The notes under the pieces are model-generated. The model did not search any database. It worked only from the letters and a program-made list of their open reading frames with translations, and was not told the origin of the DNA. Positions 10,620 to 21,908 of a stretch of 64,000 bases of DNA are shown here, in pieces. The translations under genes and the position numbers were made by a program. Position 1 is the stretch's first letter, and each line of letters opens with the position of its first letter. The DNA comes from Sporodiniella umbellata (lineage: Eukaryota > Mucoromycota > Mucoromycetes > Mucorales > Rhizopodaceae). Where the stretch lies: contig JAIXMR010000001.1 of assembly GCA_025677835.1 (NCBI GenBank), positions 620,001 through 684,000 of the forward strand. Direction: 5' to 3'.

Positions 10620-13578
10620 TTAGTTTTCATCGTCTACCCAGCCTTCGGCAATACTTTCTTTTGCCTTTTTAATTGCTGCATCGTTTTCTTCAATCAACTT
10701 TTGAAGAGAACATACTTTGGTTAGCAGGTAGCGAATACGTGCTTCAATCTCTCGAGGAGGTCTACTGGGCTGGTTTATACAGGATAGTTTTTCAATTGTA
10801 TCTTCCAGCTTTGCCATACTTTCTTCTGATTGCTTTTTAAGGTATGTATTGCTTTCTATCTCTAAAGAGGAAGCAAACACAATATCCGATAAAAGGCGTC
10901 TGAAGACGGTGTAATGGATGGGCTTGCCAGGCTTTATAGAATTGGGACGACCTTATATGGATGTTGGTTAGCTTACCAATCCACATATTAGTTATTTTAG
11001 TATTTACCGTCTTTTTGAGTCACTGTAATAAGTTCTGCTCTTTCCATGGCTTTTAGAGAAGAATCATCCCCTTTGAACATATCGTTCCATTTCAATTGGT
11101 CGTAGTTTATCTGTTCAAATGGTCAGTCAAAAGGCATTTTATCAAAAAAGGAGTTTTCTTTTACACTTTTTTTTTCTGCTAAGAGCTTCACAACAGTCCA
11201 AAATTGAATTGGTGTCCATTTAATCTTATTATCGTCTACAGATGAATCTCCAAACCCATACTTGCGAATTTCAATTAAGTTACGTGTAACTATGTCTTCA
11301 AATGCACCTATGATAAAATTCAAGTTTAAATTTCTGGCCGGCTACTTGGTATTATTACTTTGCGCATCCATATGCATCTTCATTTTTTGCACAAGCACTT
11401 CTAGCTCTGTTAATCTTCCGCCAATTGCTTTTATAATTTCTGGAAAACTAGGGTCGTCCACATCCTTTCCCAATTGTTTCCTTATGAATGACATTGCTTT
11501 TTCTGGTGGCGCATCAGAAAGCATTATATTCGAAAACGTTCTACCTCGAAGCGCTAGCCGTTCAAAAATTCAGTATAGCTGTGCTTTGGCAGTATAATTA
11601 TTTTTCACCTTTTCCCAAGGTTTTGACGACGCTAGCATTAGAGCTTACAAAAATGACATGAGCAATACTGTTTTCTATTAAAAGAGCCGCCCACTCAGAT
11701 AACTCCTCCCATAATAATGCATTTTTAGAGGTTTCACGATACATAAAGTTGTCAATTACAACAACTGGAATGCTCTTGTAGTCTAGTTTGTTTTCGTCAT
11801 GTTTAACGTTTTCTTTTTCTTCATTTTCATGGGATTTCTCGTTGTAGTGTAGAATGGCTTTTTTTATCTTATCCAACTTGGTCTCTTGCTCTTCCTTGGT
11901 TGCAAGACGTGCTTCTTTTTCACTGGGTATTGTTTCACGCAAAGCAATTGCTACTGTTTCCAAAACATCCTTCATTTTGGAATCAGGGGATGTTGACAAG
12001 TTGGCTTTTTGCCCTGTTGTAGCAGCTACCACTGTATCGATAAGCCCGCTCATAGACGACATCCATGTAAAGATAGGAAAATATCCCACTTGTTTTGCTA
12101 AGCTTTTTGTCATTTCGGTTTGATTTCTAGCATTGGCTATTTTTTCACAGTCTATATAGAGTGTGTGTCTATGCTTTTATCGTTAGTTTTATGGCAGTTT
12201 TCTTTTTTTACAAATTACTTTTTATCTCGGATTGCCGATTTCACCAATGCTGATTTTCCGCTGCCCTTGTGTCCCGATATTACAATAAAGGTTTCTATGC
12301 GTAGTAAACAAAAGGTTGAATTCTCCATAAAAAAAAAGATAGCAGCATGTATATTACCTGGAGATTCAGCCAACCAAGTTCTTAGTCTTTCAGTTTGTTC
12401 AAAATCGTCAGCCCATGCTGATCCTTCAGGTGACGCCTGAAGGCTGTCGTTGGGGATCAAGCGATCCCATGTCTCCTTACGTAACCAGCGATATAGTGCA
12501 TACTCTTGTACATTGAATCTCTGTGTGATTTTTGAAGCAACGAAAAAGGTACGGATTGGGTCGAACACAAGATATGTAACACCAGCGAATACAGCGGCAA
12601 CAACCGGTACGGTAATACGAGGGTGACTGACTATCCATTCTTTTACAACATTTGTGCGCTTTTAACAAAGGCGGCTGAATTAGCTGTATATATATTTACT
12701 GAAATAAATCTTATACATACCATCTGTCTTTCATACAAGATGTTTAGACGTGTATTATCAATTTTGTATCCATGTAAACAGTTTCGAGCGCTTGTGGCAA
12801 ATCTGACCCTGGTGAATTGAACAATGGCGTATCTTGCAGGGTCCTTTCCAGCACTTGGGTTTGGATAGAGAGAAATATCAATTATTCTTCCATAGGGTCT
12901 TAGTTGATGAAAAAGCTTTTCGACATTAATAGGATCTCCTTGAAATTCAATACGTAAACGAGGCGATGGGTACCGAGCCAAAATGTCTTCTAAAAAAGGC
13001 TCCCCCTTGACCAAGAAAGCTCTCACTTGTTGAAAAGTGAATGGTTCAACTATGTTTTTAGATTTGACGTGTTCTTGAATTTTATGAACAATTTTTTCGG
13101 CCACTTTGTTTTTTGTCACATCCGAACTCAAAAAAGAGAAGTTCACAATAGCTCCACCATCTTTGGTTCTATCCGTATGTTACTTGACTCGTTTTGCTAG
13201 CTCGGTTTTGTTTTTACCTTGCAACGACGTCCTTTACTTTAAACTCGGCAGGCAGCTCTTTGGTAGGAATAGCATTCTTTATTTTGGATTCTAATGAGTC
13301 TTTTGAAGTTCGAAACAAATATTGTCTTATATCCCAGACACCCATTTTCAGCGGAAACACGTTGTCCAAGTAAACATTAGACGTTTGTTCTGACACGCTT
13401 ATAGTTGCAAATGGCTAAGGGTATAGGGTGGTTAGAAACAATGAGAAAGAGTAGACATTACATCAGGGCCTGTTGTATTTTCTGCTCGACATATTTTTGT
13501 TTTATGAAGAGAACGATATTTTGTATAATTTGTACCAAATCTTGCAACGGGTTTATATGCTCTTGCTCTACAAAACAT
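10620..13578 (-). CDS. YME2: YME2 / RNA12, mitochondrial inner-membrane protein
   Basis: Ten exons: 13578-13462, 13414-13218, 13168-12721, 12658-12358, 12294-12219, 12168-11609, 11553-11359, 11307-11165, 11110-11008 and 10951-10620. They give 823 aa; yeast Yme2 is about 850. The start MFCRARAYKPVARFG is Arg-rich and lacks acidic residues, as in a mitochondrial presequence. An RRM spans about residues 175-245, a membrane segment (ITVPVVAAVFAGV) lies near 270, and an AAA-like domain follows with Walker A GHKGSGKS near 361 and Walker B VVVIDNF near 513. A coiled-coil tail ends the protein. Yme2 affects mitochondrial DNA structure and escape. Apparent in-frame stops near 11340 and 11123 fall inside introns once the splice phases are followed. 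Confidence 0.92.
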
Positions 13579-16138
13579 ACTTAGTAGAAAGAAATATTGG
13601 CATATGCAGAAAAAACCAACTGACTTTCTGTATATTTAAAGTACGATTGTGATTTACGCATCATTTGGTCATTAACTATTTTTTAAGGTCCTCTGCTATT
13701 TACGTGTTACTGAATCATCATTTTTCTTTTTTTGCTTCAAGGAAATAAAAACAGATCACAATCGGCGTTAAAATACGTAGTGGCAGATTAAGTAGCGCAA
13801 CTCATACAAAGGAATTGTCACATTCGAAAGCAAACAATAATCTTTTACCACAATAAACGATCCACAATCTTCCCTCCCAATTTATTTTTATTTTTTATTG
13901 TCTTGAGAATAACAGTCTATAGGCGGCAGCTTTACAAAGGCATATAATGGAGCTTGTTTTGGGTGGTACATGCTCTCAAAGGGTAACATACAACTCGAGT
14001 TTGATAGTAAGTTTTCATTTCTGTACTGTACTTTGTTACATGTTTTTGCGGTATTGTCTTGCTCTGGTTCGTGATTAAAGTATTTTGATCTGTACGCTTT
14101 TTTTTTTTCAGAATATAAATTGTTAGAGTCACTAGATTCTGTATAAAATTTTCCACAGTAATCAAGGCCTTCCTAACTATAAGTACAAAGAAATGTTGCC
14201 ATGTGTGCTAAAGAAAAAACTACCTTGATGGTCTATAGAGCTACAAATATTTGGTTTTGCTATATTGAATCGAGATGGTTGATAGCTGTTTCTTTTTTTT
14301 GAAGAAGCAATCTATAGAAATTTGCTATAAAGTAGCTTTAAGGCTTTTTTTTTTTTGTAAATTACTGTGACATTGCCACAGCCCAGATTAGGAGAAGAGA
14401 AACTCTAGCGCCAACAGTTAGCGATTATCAATGCAACTCAATAATTCTTCAGAGAACAGAAAAATACTTCTAATAAATCCAGGCCGTTTGATTTTGTAAA
14501 TTTGAACATCTCTTCCCCCTTTAGACTTCTGGTTTCTTTAGCTTTCCCAATAACCAATTGTTATACGTTACTGTTTTTTTTTACTATCCTTAATAAGGCC
14601 ACTTGACATTTCAAATATACTACAGCTCAACGCGTTTTCTAGATTTTTTTTTTTTTTTTAGCTGATTCTGCAAAGTTGTAAATAAAAGAAGAAAAAGCTG
14701 AAGTTAGATAGTCGACTTGATCGCATCTGTTTGTTGCTATTTTTCATCTAAAGTCACAGAAAAATCTTGTCAGAACTTTACGCTAATGTCTTAACGAACA
14801 AGTTTAATACAATGTTGTAACCAGTAAATTTTGCTAAGTTAACGGTAACAGTTTTTTTTTGGTTTTCTAGTTGACATCAATTAAATACAGTATGGTCGAT
14901 GTACGCCACTTCTTATTTTATTTTAAACGCTTTACTGGTCTTAATGTACTGCTCTGTTTATAATTGGCCGTGCACCTATTTTTACGTACCGTACAGAAAA
15001 AAGCAATATCTCCCTCCGAGAATATGGAAAATGTAAAGCTTACTCGAAAATTTGTTGGCGGAATGTATCTATGGTAGCCTTTTAAAAGAACATGGCTATT
15101 TTCTTTAGTCTCAAAAACCTTCTCCCTGAAGGAGCCTTCGAAAGAATATATAGATATAAAGGTGCTTTCAGACAGTCTTATTTGAAAGCAGTACATTTTT
15201 AGGCAAAAGAAGAGTAACACCTCATCTTTTTTGTCAGAAAAAAAAAGCCATATGCTAGCACGATTGTTAACTAAGAGGGTGATACAATTATATTCTTTTT
15301 AAAAACAAAAGAGGTGACCTATATATCAAACACGGATTTCAATGTGTTTGTTCGATATAAATGCTGAACAAAAATAGTTACCCCGTTTCAGCCTAATATA
15401 TTATAAGACTTAAATATGCAAGAGCGATAATGATAGCCAAGGTTTTGTCAGTGCTAATTTTTCTATGTATTGGTTTGCTAGTACAAAAAAATGCTACGAT
15501 TTCCCTTTTGAATTTTTTAGTAAAATACATGGAATGCTACGCAAGAAAAGTCACTAATAAGGAAATTTCTTATTCTCAAGAGTAATGTTGTATCAAATGA
15601 AATTAATTTCCACATATGCAACATTGGAAACACATAGAGTACCATATTCAGCAAAAAAGCAAAGTCCATGCGTTCAAAAGAACAAAAAACAAATTACATG
15701 TCCTCTACTATATAAAACAACATTTTAAAAGCAACCTAGAGAAACAAAAACAAAAAATCTGATAGGGCCTATTGCCTTTTTTTTTTACTGTCAGTGAGCC
15801 ATTAGTTATCGCAAATTCAATCTGGGCAAAAATTATCTTTTACTGGCGACAAAAAGATTATTCGATGTATTGCTGGCTACCTAATTTAACGTGAAATAAA
15901 GCCCATGTAGTTGTTCTCCACACTAAACAACGCAGGTTGAGTAACTCAAAACTGTACAGAAAAAAAAACCGTTTTGAATTGCCTTTTTTAGTACTCGTGT
16001 CAAAATAGTAAAATAAATTGCGATCTGCCCACCCACGTGTGGTCTTACACAATATTCCAAAAATAATGATGGAATCGTTTTTTTTTTATTTTATTTTTTT
16101 CTTTCTATTTTTTTATTTTATTTTCTTTTCGGTTGCTA
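13579..16138. other. 2.5-kb gene-free stretch
   Basis: AT-rich sequence with many T runs of 8-13 nt and no frame with splice-consistent coding content. It must contain the YME2 promoter on the left and the promoter of the 16139 gene on the right. A CACGTG hexamer occurs at 16034-16039, about 100 bp before that start. Confidence 0.5.
16034..16039. promoter_or_regulatory. CACGTG E-box
   Basis: Core E-box 100 bp before the ATG at 16139. The match is only six bases, so this is suggestive. Confidence 0.25.
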
Positions 16139-17010
16139 ATGTCTAATGAGCCTTACCAATGGCTACCTATGCCAAGCGGAATCTCACTTGAACACCACTC
16201 ATTTGGCTTGGACCTTTTGAAGCAATTCAACTGCGAAGAAAAAACAGAAGTGGATAATTTAAAAAAACAGGTAAAAGCTCGTTTTTTTTTTTTTTAAAAA
16301 AAAAAAAAAAGCTTCCAACAAATCCATTCATTTCCATTTTTGCTGTTTTACGATTTGTGTAGCAAACAAGCACCGAATTAATAGAGGTTTTGAACGACAA
16401 TAGCAATATACAACACTCCATTGAATCAATATATATACCCCACAGCTTAGAAGATAAAAGACAAAGATCAGCAGGAGACCTAATACGTAAATCATCAACG
16501 TTTCTAAAGAATACAAAGTGGAACGAACCCCTTACATGGACACCGCTAAAAAAAAAGAAACCCGATTTGCCTCCTGTTGATAGAACACTTCCGGACGCAC
16601 CCACAAAAAAGCTATCAAAAGTGGCTATAAACACAACTATCTCAATAGCATCATCACACCCCAACCAAAAAAAAGATATTATGGAGGGAGTACAACCGCT
16701 AGTGATTACACATTATCCACCGAAACCATTGAAATACTCTCCCGTAGAACCTATCTCTGACATGTCATCCGATTACCGAGAGAAAAAAAGCAAAACCTTA
16801 CATCGTTTATCTATACCAATACTTAAAATAACGGCAGCTCTACACCAACAGGAGGATAGCAACAATAAAATGCGCAGAAGATCAGACTCCAATATCGCTT
16901 ACCATACTCAGGATAACAGCTCTTCTTTGTCAAAAAAATGGGGAAGATTTCTCACTAGTTGGAAAAACACTTTGAAAAAAAGAAAAAAAGAGCCCAGTAT
17001 TCATTTATGA
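16139..17010 (+). CDS. Uncharacterised basic, Ser/Lys/Pro-rich protein
   Basis: Two exons, 16139-16270 and 16363-17010, give 259 aa. The intron at 16271-16362 contains a T14/A15 hairpin block. Exon 1 opens MSNEPYQWLPMPSGISLEHH. The rest is rich in Ser, Lys and Pro, with short basic patches (KKKKPDLPPVDR, MRRRSD) and a basic end (LKKRKKEPSIHL). There is no domain, signal peptide or membrane segment, and the protein is probably disordered. Serines next to basic residues (RRRSDS, KRQRSAGD) could be AGC-kinase or 14-3-3 sites, but this is inference. The clean splice junction and the long open second exon support a real gene. I do not recognise a family. Confidence 0.7.
16282..16310. repeat. T14/A15 perfect hairpin block in an intron
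   Basis: Fourteen T followed directly by fifteen A inside the intron of the 16139 gene, an almost perfect inverted repeat with no loop. It can fold in the pre-mRNA. Confidence 0.8.
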
Positions 17011-20008
17011 CCAGAAAATAAGAAGCAAAAATCAGCCCTCTTCATGATTCAACACGTCACTTACAACTAGCGTACTTTGGAACAATATCTTGCACGTAAT
17101 TTTTCTCTTGTAAAACTGCAGTCTTTAAATAGAAAAGAAACCACAAAAAAAAAAAAGAAAGCATAATAAAATCTCATTTTTGTGATTTTGGTCTGCCATA
17201 AGAATCATTTATCAGTTCTCGAAAGCTGTAAGCAACTTTGAGGTTTAGTAGACAACTTACCAACCTCTTTTTTTGTTTTTTTTTCGAGGTACAATTGTGT
17301 GGCTGACCCCTTTTTTTCGTTTTGATTTCCGTTTCTGTTTTCTTTTTTTTTTTATTGGTGATCTTTACAGAATGAGGGGTGTTTTATGTATCTGTAGGTT
17401 GTACAAAAAAGGGAATAACAAATCCTTGTTAAATATGATTAAGAGGACTACTAGGTTCACTAGAGATTGCCACTCATGACTCATACGTTACATACAGCTT
17501 TCCACAGTCATATAAGACATTATCATTGAGTAGAACGGATAAAATGTAGGTAACGTTAATCACTAAAGGCTGCTTTTTAAATAGAAATGAATTGCTACAG
17601 CTATTTTATTGGATGGTAGCCTTTTGAAGACTACAGTAAAAAAAGAGTAGATCGTTTGTGTATTGTAAAGCTTCTTTAGTCGGAGCAACTAAGAAGCTAC
17701 AAATAACCAGTTATGCAATACACTCTCACAAGTAGCACTATTTGCGATATTGACGGTGTATAAAAAAATATCAAAAGGGCCTCAAGCATTGCTATTACGA
17801 TATAAAAAAATTTGCCTTTACAGTTGTTCAAATACCAGAGAGCTTTTTTTTTTTTTTTTTTGGAAAGTTGGGCAATTAATTAGTGAACGACGCTTCTATT
17901 TGTTAAAGATTTATCTAAGCAGATTCTTTATTTATACACTTCTGAGCATGTACACAGACCATTGAACATATGCAGTTTGTTGGTGGTATAATTGCAAGCC
18001 TAGCAATTCTTGAAAACATATCTTCTTTATCCTCAAATCAGCTATGTTTGAATTTGTTTTGATAGTCGTGGGATGAGATAAACGAGAGTTATTGCATAGA
18101 AACTATTTTTTATACGTTTAAATAATGGAGACTTAAGAGCTTTTTTCCACTTCCGTAGTTCCAGTCAAAACTCTCTGTAACTTCCTTCAGGCAGAGCTTT
18201 CAATCCATTTAGATATGGTTTTACATCTTCTTTTTTGGAGGTTTCTATAAAGCTCACATGTTCACGAAATAAATCCTCTATTTCAACATGTTTTTTCGAA
18301 ACTCGATTCTCAAAGAGGTAATTGCAGCTAGCAATCTTTTCAAGCTCTTTTTTTGTCAAGTGCTGTATTGCAATGTATACTCTTTAATTGTGCCTCTTGT
18401 CAGACTACTATACGCCAGCATAGACACTTTCATTTGTATTATTTGCAAAACGCATCATTAAATTTTTTTGACTCTTTTATTACACTTGTATCCCTATTGA
18501 AAAGTTTGATATGTACAGCCTGTAAAATATTATATAACATTTTTGTAGTGGCGTTTTTTTTTGTTAAAGCTAGATTAATTAACGTGATTTAGCTCTTCAT
18601 AAACAAGCAAAAGTTATTCAGTGAATCTAAATTAAAAACTTAATCTAAATCACTAGTAGTGCGGTTTTTTGTACTAGTTTTGTCAACAGCATAACAACAA
18701 CTTGACCAATAAGCATATGGCTCTGCGTGATAAGGTAACTATCTTCACTGTTTTTCAGCTTGTTCTTCACTGTAATGCAAAAAGAGTTTATTCAAGTAGC
18801 TAAACTGTTTATGTATTTGGATTAAAACAAAAAAATTTAATCGTTGATATTTACTGCTTTTGTTGCGGTATAGAAGAGCTAAAATTGAACAATGCCTGGG
18901 TATACATACTTGAACTTTAATGCTAAAGCCGACATATAATTCCGGCTAAGAAAAATTGCTATTCATGTTGCTATAAACTTACGATCAAATACTACAGGCA
19001 GAGACATGACCACCAAAAGGCCAGGGTTATTGTATGGTACGCTGGAAAGACAACATTACTAGTGTTGTACATCTGTACAGTTTTCATGTTAGGTTTTGGT
19101 ATTGTTGCAATCTACAGTATTTCATTCACTCCCTATTTCTCCTCAATAATATTGATCTTTCTACTGTGCATATATCAATGTACACCGAGGAATTGTCAAG
19201 AGCAAATCCCTGACTTTAATACAGGGCGAGTGCATTGCTCAAGGTGCTCAGCTATCAATATACTTATTAAGGGGTTTGCTCTGGGAGTTGTACTAACATA
19301 TGCTGTGATCTTTAGCTTTTTTTTTCATCTTCTAGTGTTCAATTAAGCAAACAGACACTCAATCTTGTCGACAGTCTTGACAAAGGGGTCAGCCGCATTT
19401 TTGTACTATAAGTGTAACACGTTTGTCGTTTTATGGGTGTTTACTCCGACTTGATCCAAACGTAGACAAAAAAAAAGCAAGGCTTGTATCTAAATAAAAT
19501 GAATAGTTTTTTAATGAATTTAAAGTATGCTTATCATCGCGAAAGAGTTTCAGTTTTCCGCCGTTCTGTAGGAGAGCTTGCATTTTTTTTATTTATTGAC
19601 ATCTTTTTGCGGGGAACGGTAACGGACCAAGCGGAGCTTACGTCAAAGAAGCTTTTGTTTTTGCATAAAACCACCCCTTCATTTTGGTGAATGCAAATAA
19701 AATCTCTAATAAAGAAAGACAGAAATCTTATACATATAAAAAGAGGGGAAGCTTTAACCCTTCTCAATTAGTTACCAAAAACATATTACAAACCTATCGA
19801 AACAAGGGATGTGCTGTATCGACTTTATGTTAAGAGTGCTTCGCCTCAGCACCAATACCATGGTTTTATTTGTCGCACGTGTGTTTGTTTGGTCTGCCAT
19901 AAACAGTGGTAACTAAAAATTCAACTCAGCAGAGAAATTTTTTTTACATAAATTTCTGTACTTTCCTTTTTAGCATTTTATTCTAGGTTTTTTTTTCACT
20001 ACTAGAAA
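17011..20008. other. 3-kb stretch without a convincing gene
   Basis: AT-rich, with T runs near 17345 and 17844-17861. A 64-codon minus-strand frame at 18165-18359 is listed separately. Other short frames, such as a hydrophobic one at 19062-19346 on the plus strand, have no domain or neighbouring exons I can join. Confidence 0.45.
18165..18359 (-). pseudogene. Orphan coding-like fragment
   Basis: A 64-residue frame with a protein-like mix of charged and hydrophobic residues, including ELEKIASCNYLFENR and PYLNGLKALPEGSYREF. An acceptor-like TACAG lies just before its second in-frame region at about 18365. Upstream on the same strand, 18440-18530 reads AVHIKLFNRDTSV and continues open to a stop, but no usable donor joins the two. 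It could be the last exon of a broken gene. I recognise no family. Confidence 0.25.
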
Positions 20009-21813
20009 ATGAAAGCCTCAAGCTTGGTGTTGGGCTCTCTAATCGTAGGGCGCGTTTTTGGATTTCAAGAGCAACAATACGCTTTCGTAAAGGAGCAGCC
20101 GGCAATTATACAGAATACCTCTATATCAACTTATGGTCGATATCTTCATATCACAGATATCCATGTAAAAAAAAAAAAAAACCAAGAACGATATCTTGTT
20201 TTGTTTTTTCTAATTCTATTGTATGGTAGATGGACAAGCATTACTTAAAAGGTGCAACAATCAATTCAGATTGTCACAGAAGACCTAAAAAACACAGGAA
20301 AAAGAAAAAGGCTGAAGGATTACTCGCAGGACACTGGGGAGCTCCCAATACAGAATGTGATGCACCTCCTCGTTTAGTTTATCATAATATTGACTATATT
20401 GCCAAAGAGTGGAAAGACAAAATCGATTTTGTGATTTGGACGGGTGACAATGCTAGGTAAAACAAAGAAAAAAACATTGTCTACGTTTCAGCTAATGACG
20501 TTTGGTAACATTTTTTTATAGACATGATGGAGACGCACTCATCACTAGAACAAAAAAGGAAATTGTCGGTTACAATCGAAAAATTTCTGGGTTATTAAAA
20601 CAGGCATTTACTTTAGATAATAACCGAACACTACCCATTGTACCCTGTATAGGTAATAAGGTTAATTTTTATAGAGAAAAAAATGAGAAGGGAAAAAGCA
20701 AGCGTGACTAACGTCATGTGCCTCTCTTTAGGTAACAATGATGTTCATCCTCATAACGAATTAAGAGGTATCAAACACAACCCACAACTAGAAGAGTTCA
20801 GTGTTCTTTGGAAAGAATTTATTCCAAACGACCAAATTAAATCATTCAAGAAGGGCGGCTATTATGCTATAGATGTAGCACCTCAAATGCGTGTGCTATC
20901 TCTCAATACTCTTTATTTCTTTTCGTCAAATGATGTAGCCAATACATGTAGCGACCTCAAGAGCCCTGGACATCGACATATCAAATGGATGAAACGTCAA
21001 TTGAAACGTGCACGTAGAGACAACGTGAAAGTAATCGTTATTGGTCATGTCCCGCCTACAGTGAAGACGTTCAAAGACAGTTGCCTTGACGATTATATTC
21101 GACTATCAACTAAATTCGCAGATGTAATTACAGGACATATGTACGGACATGCTAATATGGATCACTTTCAAATTATCAGCAAAACGTTGGATGTCAGTAG
21201 CTATCCTTCGTCTCAAGGTGATGATGACGACGAATTATCGGTCACAAAGAAAAAAGATGCAGGAAGGTTTGTTTCTACCTTGAAGAGACAATACCACAAA
21301 GTGAAAAAAGTTCGCTCAACAGATAATCTGGTAGTCGTTCACGTAGCGCCTCCTCTTCTTCCACTGTTTTACCCCACTTTCCGCGTAAACGAATACGAAA
21401 CAAACACGAGCTCTTCTACATTTGGTAACTGGCTCAAATACACGCAGTATTATACCAATTTAACACATTGGAATGAAGCTCGTGATTTGGCTACAGGAAA
21501 ATACCCTGCTCCTCAGTTTGAAATAGAGTACTCTACTGACAAAGATTACAATATGACAGACCTGACTGCCGAGAGTTGGCTTGATTTTGCTCAGCTCATA
21601 AGTTCAAAGCGTGGAAAAACTTTATGGAGGAAGTACCTGACCAACATGTTTGTACAAACAAACAATCAGTGGTATGGGCAAAGTATTGGTGATTCTTTTT
21701 CAGAGTCTGGAGCATGGGACTGGATCTTAAACTTATTACCTCGCTGGACTAGCAAAGACTATTGTTCAGCGATTTCTGCTTGGCTTTTTAACGAAAAGAA
21801 CAATAGAATTTAA
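20009..21813 (+). CDS. PPN1: Endopolyphosphatase, PPN1-like
   Basis: Four exons, 20009-20164, 20230-20456, 20522-20652 and 20732-21813, give 531 aa; introns are 65, 65 and 79 nt. The N-terminus (MKASSLVLGSLIVGRVFG) is a signal peptide or signal anchor. The calcineurin-like metallophosphoesterase motifs follow in order: TDIHMD, TGDNARHD, GNNDVHP, GHVPP and GHMYGH. The first three junctions fall inside or beside these motifs, which confirms the splicing. Ppn1 cleaves long polyphosphate chains inside the vacuole. An acidic, Lys-rich insert (DDDDELSVTKKKD) sits after motif V. Several NxS/T sites suit a lumenal protein. The gene converges on the Tag1-like gene, with 95 bp between the stops. Confidence 0.93.
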
Positions 21814-21908
21814 ATCACAATAAAACTTTTTTTTTGGATTACATAAATAGATAGTGATTATTGATAGACATAAAAAATGAGTTTTATTATAATTAATATT
21901 GAGCGCAA

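Noticed and set aside
11123..11350. In-frame TAG and TGA in YME2 suggesting a pseudogene
   Set aside because: Both lie in introns of 51 and 54 nt whose removal gives matching phases and the expected family sequence.
19062..19346. Hydrophobic 94-codon frame resembling a small membrane protein
   Set aside because: AT-rich DNA yields Phe/Ile/Leu-rich frames by chance; no splice partner or homologous motif.
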